Part shown: piece after piece, positions 1-10,378 of the stretch
Layout of the letters: each line of letters begins with the position of its first letter
Position numbering within the stretch: the stretch's first letter is position 1
Source of the DNA: Gloeopeniophorella convolvens
Lineage: Eukaryota > Basidiomycota > Agaricomycetes > Russulales
Assembly (NCBI GenBank): GCA_022496205.1
Contig: WTXD01000001.1
Span: 1,178,001-1,242,000 of the forward strand
Reading direction: 5' to 3'
DNA length: 64,000 nucleotides
Made by a program: the position numbers and the translations under genes
Notes under the pieces: model-generated
Seen by the model: only the letters and a program-made list of their open reading frames with translations
The model's database searches: none
Told to the model about the DNA's origin: nothing

Positions 1-1447
1 CTGCTCAGCGTCGAGAGCGATTGATACCCGCCCCCCGCGGCGGTGCTCGACGCCGGAGCGCCGATGTAGATCTTCACATTTGGGTTGGGACTGAGCGTCC
101 TCGCCCAGCCATCCCTGGACGCGGACACCGCACGCGCGTCATGAAGCGCGTCAGGTGCGGTCCCAACTTAGCACGCACCAGATGCCGAAGTCCCAGTCCT
201 GCGTCTCGGGGTGTCAGTGGACGTCCAGTTGGCGCCAATGACGCGCGAAAAAGGACTGACCGAGGCCGTATTGAAATTTTGCAGCCCGCACTGATTATTA
301 TCTGTAATTTCGGCACGAGGCACGGTGGGAAATGAGCATCCAGCAAAGCACGGTGGGACGCACAGAATTGTACGTAAACCGTGTCGAAGCTCGCAGCGTT
401 GAGAACGGAGCCCAGAGAGGCATCTGGGTAGACACACTGGGGCGCTGCAGAGATATAATAGCTGCATAACACCATGTTCAGGCATTCTGAACCGCACGAG
501 TGCACTGCGGGCGCCCGAGGCCTCACCGTTTGCTTGCCCCGCTTGCGTGCGTGCGGATCTGGTTGACGAATGCGGCGTACCCGGTGCCTGAGCCCCCCTC
601 GATGTCGAGGTCGACCCTGCAGTCGGTCGCGGTCTGGTCAAGAAGAGAGCCCCCGCTGTGCGGGGCCCGGAAAACACGCACCCATCAAGAACGGCGGAAC
701 CAAACGGTCTCGTCGAGCTGCTTCCCCCTAGGAATAGGTTCCAGATGGTGTCTGCGAAGGTCTGCGCCTGACTATCGCTGGTGAATCCCACGCCGCCACC
801 AGCGCCGCCCAAACTGAGCGTCACAATCTTGCCCTTGGACTGGCAGAACTGAATGTCAGAAGCGAGACTCTGGCAGTTCGGGAGCGCCGTTCCCGGGAAC
901 GTGGCGTTGTCTGTGGGATTGCAGGTCTGCGGGTCCCGGATTCGTCCCGGTCAGGCAGCGATAAATTACTCGGAAAACGTGCCTTACATTAGCCAAATTC
1001 ATCGACGGGAGGGCCCCAGTGCTGAAGAACGTGTTCACAAAGGCAATCGGAATGACATCGATAGCATTATCCTGAATTCTCCGAGTTTAATGTTCAATAA
1101 GGTATGCGGGCAGCCAACCAGTGAAAGCTGACTTGGCAGTAATATGACAGCGTCTTTTGGAAGTTCGCCGTGTCGGTGCCATGCGTGGCGCCGTACGAGT
1201 TCTGACCCCAATAGCTGTGGATTTGCACCTATCAGATAGCGAGAACGCTAATGTAGTTGTAATGGAAGTCGCACACAACAACCTGGAAAGAGCGTCACGG
1301 CCCTGGTCAGCCTCGATCATTGATTGCGAGCGAAGGTAAGCGCACGTTGTCAAATCGGGTGACGTCAAAGGCATTGCTTCCAACAAAGTGGAGCACAGCA
1401 GAGGCGATGAGGCAGAATAGCCACCGGTGAGGATCCGCGCTGAACAT
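1..1447 (-). CDS. GH18 chitinase, secreted (3' end outside window)
   Basis: Family 18 glycoside hydrolase that cleaves beta-1,4 links in chitin, acting outside the cell or in the wall. The ATG at 1447 opens a signal peptide with hydrophobic core [15 protein letters not shown], then FDVTRFDN and, across introns, [11 protein letters not shown], the usual first strand of fungal endochitinases. The catalytic motif [10 protein letters not shown] is rebuilt exactly when the intron 617-681 is removed; its Glu is the proton donor. Another intron (302-363) joins YVQF to [11 protein letters not shown]. Further on come DWDFGIW and KIYIGAPAS. The reading frame is still open at base 1, so the barrel end and any Ser/Thr tail or chitin-binding module lie outside. 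All introns are short GT-AG. The gene sits alone with a TATA box about 45 bp upstream. The family call is secure; the exact role (wall remodelling, mycoparasitism or nutrition) cannot be told. Confidence 0.9.
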
Positions 1448-1491
1448 CTCGCACGAGATATCGACGCCGCGTCGCGTCAAGGACGCGCATT

Positions 1492-1497
1492 CTTATA
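1492..1497 (-). promoter_or_regulatory. TATA box of the chitinase gene
   Basis: TATAAG on the minus strand, about 45 bp before the chitinase ATG at 1447. Spacing suits a short 5' leader. Predicted by eye only. Confidence 0.5.
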
Positions 1498-2125
1498 CCG
1501 AGACTTCGAGCTTCAGGATCTGCGGCTCGACCTGTAGTAGAGCAGAGATAGATCTATCAGAACTTAGCAAGCATATGCATCCTCGAGCCTGAAAAGTCAT
1601 GAGTATGCTTATCTTGAGGAAAGAAGCCATCCGCCCACGCGCTGCGGAAGAGATACATATCAGTGCCAGCAAAGCCATCGCCCGAATTTGTGTTCTCAGC
1701 AAGCAAATATACGAGAAAGCTGTCGAAGAAGAGCGAGAGCACGCGTGTTGCGATACCATCTTCCCGCCAATTGTAGCGGCCGCAGGAGCTGGTGACCCGC
1801 AATCTTCCACTTGATCATATCACGTGGACGTAGCTTCGTATTCATCGTCATGCAACGCGAAGTATAGAACTGCGAGCAACCCCCGATTGAATCAACCGAC
1901 TCATCAGCGATTCGGTGCAGGCCACCGGCATGCCTAAAAAAAGAAAGGTGGACCCATTGCGGTCCTGAGAAGTCACAGTAGCACATGTCGACCCAAAAAC
2001 CCGTAAGGTCGCATCTGGAGCCTGCGTGGAAATGATTCGGGGTAGGATAAGTACAGAGAGATTACAGGGAGTACCGCTGACAACCTGGTCAGGTCTATAC
2101 AGAGACCTCCAAAGCATGCGACGGT
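1498..2125. other. Intergenic, chitinase promoter side and CK2 3' side
   Basis: No open frame here shows a recognisable domain or a splice-consistent continuation. The stretch should hold upstream control sites of the chitinase gene and the 3' UTR of the CK2 gene. I see no repeat or RNA gene. Confidence 0.5.
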
Positions 2126-3524
2126 CTACGCCAGAGAACCTTCACTCTCGTCGGCCGTCGAAGAGTTTCTAACGGGGTCTGAAATCCTTTCATTGACGTA
2201 CCGCACCCCAGATATACAGGTCACGACTCACCGAAGTAGGGGTGTGCTTGTGCTTCACGAGCTGTTAGGCGGTCCTGATGATCATAACGGAGGAGCTTGT
2301 CCAGGAAGTCGATGGCTTCGTTTGTGATGTATCGCTGGTTCTCCGACGTGATGAAGCGTGTCCAGGGTTTCCTCTGATATCTGAAAGAAAGGAAAGTTGA
2401 TGTAAGAAGAGGATACCTAACTTGGATGACTCCACTTGCCTTCCCAGAATTTCGTCATACTGGGCGTCAAGTTCGATGTCGTACTTCTCGAGGTAGGCGT
2501 ATAACTCGTCGGTTCCTAACACCTTCGTAATCTTGACGAGTTGATCATAGTTATCGTGGCCGTGGAAGAAAGGCTCCTTTCTGAATATCTGCCAGCAAAC
2601 CATGAGCACCATGAACCTGTCGAGCGGTCCTGACGTACCATCGATGCGAACATGCAACCAAAGCTCCACATGTCCAAGCTATAGTCATATTCCTGGAAAT
2701 CTACGAGCAGTTCGGGACCTTTGAAGTAGCGCGAGGCAACCCGGACATTGTACTGCGTTTTTGGATGGTAGAACTCCGCCAAACCCCAGTCTATAAGTCG
2801 CAGCTATGGGGTACAGGGCTGAGTGCGGAAGAACTGGACCAGCGTGAGAGCATATACCTTGCGTCGCTCGTGGTCGATCATCACGTTGTGAGGTTTCACG
2901 TCGCGATGCATGATGCCTTTGGAGTGGCAAAAGTCTAATGCCTGCCAGAACATGAAGCGATGAAAGCAAACACGATGGGGTGAGGAACGTACCTTCAGGA
3001 GCTCCAACATGTAGAATCGGACATCTATGTCACTGAAGCGGGGATAAAGGACCTTGAAGTCGACGTTGTTGACATATTCGGTGATGAGGCTAGGGATCTT
3101 GGACAGTGGATCTCGCACGACGTCCAGTAGGGCCACAACGTTCGGTCCGCCAGCAAGGTTCTGCAGGATCTTGATCTCTCGCTTGATTTTCTTCTTTTTA
3201 ACCGGCTTTAAGACTTTAATGATACACTTTTCGTCGTTTGCGATGTTGATGCCCTCAAAGACCTGGAGGCCGCTGAGGATGGCACCCGGGAAATGGTACA
3301 GAGAAAACGAACCTCAGAGTACTTCCCCCGCCCTACCTTGCGCACAATCTCATAGTGGTCTTGGGAACCCCACTGAACCTGCAGATTGTCTGCGAGGACC
3401 GAGTCATACGCCTGTCCGCCCAATGAACGGTCTCCAGCTTACCATACTCATGCCATGACGGACCAAGTTTGGAGTTCACATCCGTATAAATCCGGGCTAC
3501 CGAAGTGTTTGCCACGCGACCCAT
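2126..3524 (-). CDS. Casein kinase II catalytic (alpha) subunit
   Basis: Constitutive Ser/Thr kinase CK2 alpha, which phosphorylates acidic sites on many nuclear and cytosolic proteins in a tetramer with beta subunits. The ATG at 3524 gives [19 protein letters not shown], the standard fungal start. After splicing one sees the glycine loop GRGKYSEV, the basic stretch [15 protein letters not shown] typical of CK2, the catalytic loop HRDVKPHNV, the CK2-type DWG (not DFG) in LIDWGLAEF, then [10 protein letters not shown] and [13 protein letters not shown]. The C-terminal exons give [27 protein letters not shown] and a short acidic tail DESEGSLA before TAG at 2126-2128. At least six short introns are seen. 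About 340 residues, as expected for the family. It diverges from the SET gene across 188 bp. No key residue is missing. Confidence 0.96.
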
Positions 3525-3712
3525 TGGAGCCAACAGAGACGAAGAACGTGGACGACGGTCAGAGATGCATCGTGCGCGCACAACGGCGCCTTGCTGCAAC
3601 ATGCATTGCTTTGGGTAATAGCTTCCCACGCCTCACAACACTCAGTATAATAGTATTCAACGGCTTATTTCCGCCATTGCTCGCCCTCTCTCTTCTCGGA
3701 AGTCCGGAAGCA
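3525..3712. promoter_or_regulatory. Bidirectional promoter between CK2 alpha and SET gene
   Basis: Only 188 bp separate the two start codons, so both genes must share this spacer. A TATAA lies at 3646-3650 in plus orientation, about 65 bp before the SET start. No clear TATA faces the kinase, which fits a housekeeping gene. Confidence 0.5.
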
Positions 3713-4258
3713 ATGTCTCGCCCCCCAAAACACTGGCCCACTCATGTACAGTACTTGATTGTGCCACGCTTCCATCCTTCGGTCTCCGATGATGCCTTGT
3801 CGTTTGTGAGAGGGAACTGTTCTGCGCGAGATCCTTTGCCACCTGCGTCGCAATCACTTGGCGTGATACATCCAATCACGGCACCCTCGCATCCTGCTTG
3901 CGGGCAGTTCGGTCTATTCGCGGCAAAAAAAATCCCCCCTCGGACACTTATCGTCGAATATATTGGAGAGGTGCACTCAGACGAACGTCCAACGTCTGAT
4001 TATGACATATCGCTCTACCGCTCTCATAGTGAGAGCGTTGGGGTGGACGCAAGCGAAATGGGAAACGAGGGGCGATTCGTGAACGACTACCGCGGCATCC
4101 GATCAAAGCCTAACGCCGAGTTTGTAGATCGGCGGACTGCCCGCGGGGACCTAAGGATGGGGATCTGGAGTCAGGCCGAGGAGATCAGGAAAGGTGATGA
4201 GATCTTGGTATCGTATGGGAAAGCGTGGTGGACAGCTCGAACTTTAATTGACTCATGA
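3713..4258 (+). CDS. Small SET-domain protein, putative lysine methyltransferase
   Basis: Intronless frame of 181 codons from ATG 3713. Almost the whole chain is one SET domain: CGQFGLFAAKKIPPRTLIVE and YIGEV form the first motif, GNEGRFVNDYRGI occupies the place of the usual RFINHSCxPN motif, PNAEF follows, and EIRKGDEILVSYGKAWW is the last motif with its conserved Tyr-Gly. SET enzymes move a methyl group from S-adenosylmethionine to lysine. The core lacks the classic Asn-His-Ser-Cys, and there is no pre-SET, post-SET, MYND or PHD module. It therefore resembles the small cytosolic or orphan SET proteins of agaricomycetes more than histone methyltransferases. The substrate cannot be inferred. 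Divergent from CK2 alpha with a shared 188 bp promoter. Confidence 0.8.
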   Translation: MSRPPKHWPTHVQYLIVPRFHPSVSDDALSFVRGNCSARDPLPPASQSLGVIHPITAPSHPACGQFGLFAAKKIPPRTLIVEYIGEVHSDERPTSDYDISLYRSHSESVGVDASEMGNEGRFVNDYRGIRSKPNAEFVDRRTARGDLRMGIWSQAEEIRKGDEILVSYGKAWWTARTLIDS

Positions 4259-4804
4259 AAAAGGCCCAAGCTTGGTACTGGTGTTCTCGTGTACACATTT
4301 ATCCCTGCCTTCAGAGAAATAGCATCACGATCAGAAACTTTAAACCAACGGCCGACCTTATACCTTAAATAGTGCTCCGCAAATCAAACAATTGGGTGTC
4401 ACGGAGGCCCGTACGTCAGGTTCTGGACCCTAAACACCTTGTCACGGCGGAACAAGGAAGCATGCAGCGTGCGAGGGAGGAACCACCCCGATCCAGGGTG
4501 ATGCAGGGTGATCAAAATGATGTCGACGACAGTTTACGGGACAAGGTAAACACCTTTCACTTTGCACGCTTCATGGATTAATTGGGAGGGCGCACATTAC
4601 TCGCGGTGATCAGTTGAAGAACACCTTTGAGAACGCACTGGCAATTGTTACCCGATGTGTGGCTGGGCGCCAGACGGGGATGGTACGTGGGCCGTACATG
4701 TATGAAATAAGAATCCGATGTGAGTCCCGATGTCGGGTCAGCAGAGATGAATAGCTGGTCACCCAAAATTAATGTCGCAGAGCGGCATGATTGTCGGATA
4801 TTAA
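4259..4804. other. Intergenic after SET gene
   Basis: Holds the SET 3' UTR and non-coding sequence. Short frames here have no family features and no splice partners. Confidence 0.4.
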
Positions 4805-5053
4805 ATGGATGAAAGAACGACGGCGGAGCCAGAGGAGCACAATCTAGCCTCTAAGATCGGTATCTCACAGACTGTTTGGAAAGATTGGGGTGGCACAGAA
4901 GAATGGCGTGAGGCTTATGCCACGAAGTTAGACCCATCCGCAGATAGGATACGTTCACTATTGGCGACAGGGGTTCGAAGTGCGTCTAAAAGCACCGAGG
5001 TGAGGATCCCAAGCAGCGAGGATGTCTCGTCTGTTGCGAATCGGTTGCCGTAG
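4805..5053 (+). CDS. Possible small hypothetical protein
   Basis: An 82-codon frame with a true ATG at 4805. The predicted chain is balanced and hydrophilic (GISQTVWKDWGGTEEW near residue 20, then KLDPSADRIRSLLATG), with no signal peptide or membrane segment. It resembles no family I know. It sits between the SET gene and MDJ1 in the same orientation, and it could equally be a chance frame or one exon of a longer gene. Kept because its composition is more protein-like than that of the other frames in this gap. Confidence 0.28.
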   Translation: MDERTTAEPEEHNLASKIGISQTVWKDWGGTEEWREAYATKLDPSADRIRSLLATGVRSASKSTEVRIPSSEDVSSVANRLP

Positions 5054-5255
5054 GTCGCCCCCCGGGCTGGTACTGCTAGCTGCGATGTGACGGTCGTTGT
5101 GCGAGCAGTGGGCTGCAGTATGAGTGGGCGACGACGAATGGGGAACATGCATTGCACGTGATGGCTGCAACAAGGACAAACAAAAGAGGCGCCTCAATTT
5201 GGCATGAGACTGCAACCGCGGCACGCGTTGGTCGAGCGCATTGACACGATACCTA

Positions 5256-7017
5256 ATGTCCCTCCGCTTGCCCTCCCAAGGCGTTCATTCCTTTATATCA
5301 TTCTATTCATGCGTGCGCTCTGCAAATACTCCACTTATTAAGGCACGCTCTCTGTCCTTCCACCGTGCGCGACACCCAAACACGTCGACCTCTCAGAACC
5401 AATTAAGCAGGGTGAGTCCTCCCTCCCCTAATTTCTCACGGCGTCTCGCCGACACGCGGCCTTGCAGCGGTCCTTTCATGCTTCCAAGTCGTCATATGCT
5501 CCTAAAGACCCCTATCAAGTTCTTGGCGTAGGCAAGGACGCAACGCCCGCTGAGATTAAGAAGGTCTACTTCTCGGTGCGCGAAACCCTTTATATTTCGA
5601 CATACCTCACAACTTACATTAGCTCAGCTGGCCCGGAAATATCATCCGGACACAAATCCCGACAAGAATGCGCAGGAGAAGTTCGTTGAAATCCAGGAAG
5701 CATATGATGTATGTCCCCAAATCTGGAGTTTTATCTCTATCCTGACTGGCCTATCTAGATTCTGAAAGACGAGAAGAAGAAGGCAGCATACGACCAATAC
5801 GGTTCAGCCTCTCAACAGCCTGGATTCGATCCAAACGCTTTTGCGCAACATCCTTTCGGGGGCGGTTTCGGGTCAGGGTTTGGACGTGCCGGCGGCGGAT
5901 CCGACCTGTTCGATCAACTCTTTGGCGCACTTGGTGGAAGAGGTCGTGGTGGCAGCTCTCCGTTCGCACAGGCCGCGAGGGGAGCAGACATTGAGGCTAG
6001 CATCGGCGTGAGCTTCATGGAGGCCGCCCAAGGTACTTCACGGACGGTCAAGGTCAACCCTGTTGTCGATTGTGGTACTTGCACGGGGAGTGGACTCAAG
6101 GCTGGGTCTCAACGCTCGAAGTGTCCCACATGTAACGGCTCCGGCACTAGGACGTTCGTGATTGACAGCGGGTTCCAGATGGCGAGCACATGTCCAACTT
6201 GTCAAGGTGCTGGGACAGTCATACCCCGTGGGCATCATTGCAGGGATTGTGATGGTGTTGGCAAGGTAAGAGGTCGGAAGAGTGTTAAGGTGGACATCCC
6301 TGCCGGTCAGTGGTCTCGCTTCGAGCACTCGCAGTCTACTCACGACAATATCCTGCAATCATAGGAATTGAGGACGGCATGACCATCCGGGTCCCCAACG
6401 CTGGTGATGCGCCCGAAGTTGGCAAAGGACCCACTGGTGATCTCCTCGTTCGTGTCAACGTCGCAGCTTCGAAAACATTCCGACGGCAAGGCCGCAATAT
6501 CTACCATGATGCCCGGATACCACTTCATACTGCGTTGCTCGGCGGGAGGGTCCGCGTGCCCACGCTAGATGGCGACGTTGATGTTCGCGTCCCCGGCGGT
6601 ACACAGCAGGGGCAGGAGATGGTCCTCAAACATCGCGGCATCCAGCCTGTGTTCGGTGGAGAGAAGGGTGATCTTTTCGTGAATTTCACTGTGCAAATCC
6701 CGAGGCAAGTTTCTGCGGACGTCAGTTTCTCACCCAGGTCATGCTAACGAGCTTCCAGGTCCTTGACCGACCGTCAGCGGCAAATTCTTCAGGAGTATGC
6801 TGATGACGTGGAAGGCCGAACTGCGGAGAAGGCTACGAAAGAACCTCAGGAACGCACGAATGACCCTGACGCGAATAGTTCGACGAGTTCAGACTCGAAA
6901 ACACCACTCAATCATGACAATGGTGCGGCATCTTTCCATTCTTCAGGCTCGCGCTCCTCGGGCGACGGCTGGTTGTCCCGCATGCGGAAGAAAGTCCGAG
7001 AGCTTACGGGGTCCTGA
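5256..7017 (+). CDS. MDJ1: Mitochondrial DnaJ/Hsp40 co-chaperone (Mdj1 type)
   Basis: Type I J-protein that stimulates matrix Hsp70 in folding and protein quality control. The ATG at 5256 opens a basic, hydroxylated presequence (MSLRLPSQGVHSF...), and RRSFHASKS looks like the processing region. Then comes the J domain (DPYQVLGVGKDATPAEIKK, HPD in YHPDTNPD, EAYDILKDEKKKAAYDQYG), a Gly/Phe-rich linker, and four zinc-finger repeats: CGTCTGSG, CPTCNGSG, CPTCQGAG and CRDCDGVG. The C-terminal substrate domain follows (PNAGDAPEVG, RVPGGTQQGQEMVLKHRG), then a Ser-rich tail ending RELTGS. The intron at 6705-6758 begins GC instead of GT. Just after the stop, 7066-7134 could extend the chain in another frame, but no good donor supports it. 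All Hsp40 key residues are present. Confidence 0.93.
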
Positions 7018-7458
7018 CCGCTGCATGATTTGGACTTCATCTCATTCACCAACCAACACCCGCAGGTGACAAAGAGAGTGAGGCTGACGATGCCAGTTCG
7101 GAAGCTCAGGAGAAGAGGAGAGCAACTGGGTAATAGAGGGGGGAACCTATCGACTTTGCCCATAGACAGAAGCTACTGATTTTTTACATTTATTTTCTGG
7201 TAATGATAATACTCATCCCTCACACATGCGCCTGCGAAATTGAAGGGTGCCACAACGACGCCTTCGACTCGACGCGGCATCCGGTTCACGAAGCACCGAC
7301 GAGCACCCGCGCCGACTTTGGAGATCTTTCCGATTCAAATCTCGCCCCCGGGGAGCAGGCGGCGGAGGGGCCCTGCAATCACAGTTGCGTGTTTTTTTAC
7401 GTCCACTCATCGAAGCGTCGTCCATCTAGTCCACTAGATCTGCTCTCGAACCTGGCGC
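7018..7458. other. Intergenic between MDJ1 and a possible minus-strand exon
   Basis: Contains the MDJ1 3' UTR. Frames on both strands are low-complexity Arg/Pro strings with no domain. Nothing recognisable. Confidence 0.4.
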
Positions 7459-7625
7459 CTAGCGCTTCCTGCCCTCAGCATCTTTGGCAAGCCACGCGCT
7501 GACAACCCCCGTCACACTGGCCGTAGCCTCTGGGAACTCCAGGCCAGCATAAAGCTTCTTCCTTTCTGGGTCTCGATCAGAAGCCCTATTACCACCTCGC
7601 CGTTTAGGTTTTTCTTGAGGCTCGA
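7459..7625 (-). CDS. Possible last exon of an unidentified minus-strand gene
   Basis: On the minus strand from 7625 to a TAG at 7459-7461 there is an open, protein-like stretch. It starts basic (KPKRRGGNRASDRDPERKK) and continues LYAGLEFPEATASVTGVVS, ending AKDAEGRKR. A branch-like CTAAAC and an AAG acceptor precede it. Upstream on the same strand short acidic pieces (EPIYEDDLSD near 7760) could belong to it, but I could not build one consistent frame, and the start must lie before the MFS promoter near 7890. I do not recognise the product. It could be a small gene convergent with MDJ1 or a chance frame. Confidence 0.3.
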
Positions 7626-7889
7626 CTTCGTTTGTTTAGTGTTACTCGCCACTTCTCTTCCTGTCCGTCAGTTTCCAATGCGGTCGTGAAAGCACCATAC
7701 ATAGCAGATGCATATGCCCTCATTGGTATTGGAGAGCTTAAACTGCGACTTCTCTCAGATTCAGTCACTAAGATCATCCTCATAAATTGGTTCCACAATG
7801 CTCGAAATTCCCTAATGCCTCTCTTTCTTCTCGTCAAGACGAGAGTCAAGTTGCACGCTAATCATACCAAAGGCACGCCTCCTCGCCCC

Positions 7890-7896
7890 TATAAAT
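7890..7896 (+). promoter_or_regulatory. TATA box of the MFS transporter gene
   Basis: TATAAAT about 85 bp before the MFS start codon at 7980. Position and strand fit the downstream gene. Confidence 0.5.
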
Positions 7897-7979
7897 GCGA
7901 TGCACGATGTGCACCTTCCCCTCAGTCTTGGGATCGTTTTCCAGGCGCACCTTTCCTAAGCCTCTCCATTTGAGCACCA

Positions 7980-10378
7980 ATGCCCGCTCTCCTTCGTTGG
8001 TCATTGCGCTCGACGTCGAACGACACCGACTCGAGCCGTGCGTCCACCGTAGTGGATGAAAAAGGTCAAGCAGGACTGCCGTCCCCGACCTCGAGCGCGG
8101 CGACATCCGCCACACACCTTCCCGAGGATACTACCAAAACCCTGCCCGAGCTCGCAGCGGACCGAAAAACTGTCATAGACTTTGACGCACCGCCTAGTCC
8201 CCGTCCTCTGACCACAGCGCGGATTTTGTTTGCACATATTGGGTAAGACGGATCCTTCTTGCTGAGCGAAGATTCGTACGATGCGATCTCCTGGTACCCT
8301 AGTGCGGCCCTGACTCTGTTCCTCGCAACAACCGATTCGGTATGTGACTAGTGTCTTCGTAACCAATTCTGCTCATGTGAAGATAGACGATTGTGTCTAC
8401 GTGCCTTCCGACAATCATACGGACCTTTAACGGTTCAGAATCCGAATATACCTGGGTTGCCGTGGCGTACCTGCTAACCCAAACAGCATGTCAACCTCTA
8501 TATGGCAGGATCTCTGACTTGGTCGGAAGAAAGGTAAATATACTCCATTGAGTTGTTAACGATAGCTGATCCCACGCCAGCGTGTTCTTTTCTTGAGCAT
8601 CTTCATCTTCGCGCTTGGCTCTTTGCTATGTGGCGCGGCTAGGGTACGTACTCCCTATCAATTTCCGTGGTAATTTGGCTGAAAGTGACGTGCTTCTAGG
8701 ACCTGAAGTGGCTAATCGCCGCTCGCGCGCTGGCAGGGGTGGGAGGGGGAGGAATAGTGTGTTCTGTCTGGGTTATCACTTCAGAGATCGTGGACGTTCG
8801 CAGCAGAGCGAAGTGGTCACAAGCGTTGAGCGTCACCTGGAGCTGTTCGGCAATAGCGGGCCCGTTGCTTGGCGGCGTCTTTAGTTGTCAGCAACATCAT
8901 TTCTTTATTCCAGATGCGTTCGCTCACCTCTATTTTCAGCCGAAGGTTCTTCCGCTTTAAGCTGGCGTTGGGCCTGTACGTTATCACATCCTTGCGCAGC
9001 TCCATGATTTATCTCATCTAACCCATACATCCAGTCTATCTCAATCTTCCCATCTGCTTTGTGGGCGCTCTCGTGTTGGGATTCTCCTTGCATGACATCC
9101 GATTGTCGGTTCCAGAAGACGCAACCTGGAGGAGCTTTGTGCGGAAGTTCGACTTCATTGGCTTGTATGTCGTTAAACTCTTTCCCCCCTCTCTCACATT
9201 AACACACAAGGCAAACAGACTCCTTTTCATTGGTGGCACGTCCTGCATTATCGTAGGATTCAGCTTCGCAAGTTCGAGTGGCTGTAAGTTCTGGCGCCCA
9301 TACCGTATCACTGAAGCACTGAATGCCGCAATTCAGGGACCGCGACGTCGACCCTTACGTTGATTATCGCTGGATTTTTGCTCTTGATTTCAGCTGCCAT
9401 TTATGAGCTATGGACGACACGCGATGCACTTTTTCCTCGTGCTGTCTTCACCAATTTCAATATTAGTACGTTCATCGAGCTCTTCTATGTGTTCTTCTCT
9501 GATGACCTCCTAGTCATTCTTCTCATTGTTGGTCTGCTTCATAACGTCGCATTTAACTCTGGAACATTCTATCTAGCGCTATATTACCAGGTATGTAGTG
9601 CACATTCACCCGTCGAAACATCGGAACTCATGGCATACTAAGACCGTCGGCGGGTCGGCGGCACCCCTCCGTTCTGGGCTGATGCTCCTTCCATACTCCT
9701 TGGGGTCATCTTTAGCGTCGATGCCTGTTGCCTGGCTCCTTGGGGCTGCTCAAAAGCGCACCCATAATACTGTCGGCCAGAAATGGGTCATTTCTGCGGG
9801 CCTGCTCATCTCAGCGATGGGTTTCAGTAAGCCCATCCATCCACTCTTTCTCGAAGCCGAGCCCACTGACCCATACGGCAGCTCTTATACACCTTCTTCG
9901 TGAAGATACGCCCACCATGATGCAATCGTTCTTACCGCTTGTGGCGGGCTTCGGCTTAGGGATGCTTTTCCATGCACCATATCAGTCCTTTACGAACGCC
10001 CTACCCGCGAAAGAACTGGCAACTGGAACTAGCGCATTCTTCCTCGTCCGTTTCACTGGTGCGACCGTCGGGCTGGTACGCACACGCCATCCACATATAT
10101 CTCCTTCAAGCTGACGTGTCCGTATGCTCAGTCCATCGCGGGCGCGATATACCAGGGCAGCGTGTCCCAGAATGTTCCTCCTGGAGCGTCCTCAGCGTTG
10201 TCTTCGAGCTCGACAGAGATTCTGCAGGTTCCCATCGCCGTAAGCGCAATCCGGGTACGTGAAGGCCGAGATGTCCTGTTGTATTTATCCATACTCATCC
10301 TGTTGTGCGCAGAACATTTGGACCATGTGCGCGCCTTGCCTGGGAATCGCACTGCTGGTGGGCCGCCGCCTCTCGTAA
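7980..10378 (+). CDS. MFS multidrug-type transporter (DHA family)
   Basis: Proton-driven exporter of the major facilitator superfamily in the plasma or vacuolar membrane. After a hydrophilic N-terminal tail of about 80 residues, the first helix carries LFLATTDSTIVSTCLP. Motif A is GRISDLVGRK, the drug-antiporter motif C region reads AIAGPLLGGVF, and an exon join gives EGSSALSWRWAFYLNLPICF, typical of the 14-helix DHA2-like exporters. Later helices include LLHNVAFNSGTFYLALYYQ, FGLGMLFHAPYQSF and FFLVRFTGATVGL. About a dozen short introns are needed, each with GT-AG ends. I place the stop at 10376-10378 after GIALLVGRRLS; the family usually has a longer charged tail, so the last exon could be wrong. 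The substrate is unknown. A TATA box lies at 7890. Confidence 0.9.

Noticed and set aside
1930..1969. ATG followed by codons for PKKRKVD, resembling the SV40 nuclear localisation signal.
   Set aside because: The frame is 12 codons long, lies in an intergenic region, lacks one Lys of the viral signal and has no vector-like flanks. An A-run by chance is enough.
7858..8115. Minus-strand frame overlapping the MFS start (MTNEGERALVLKWRG).
   Set aside because: It overlaps the first MFS exon and its TATA box in antisense, and no downstream exon joins it in frame.
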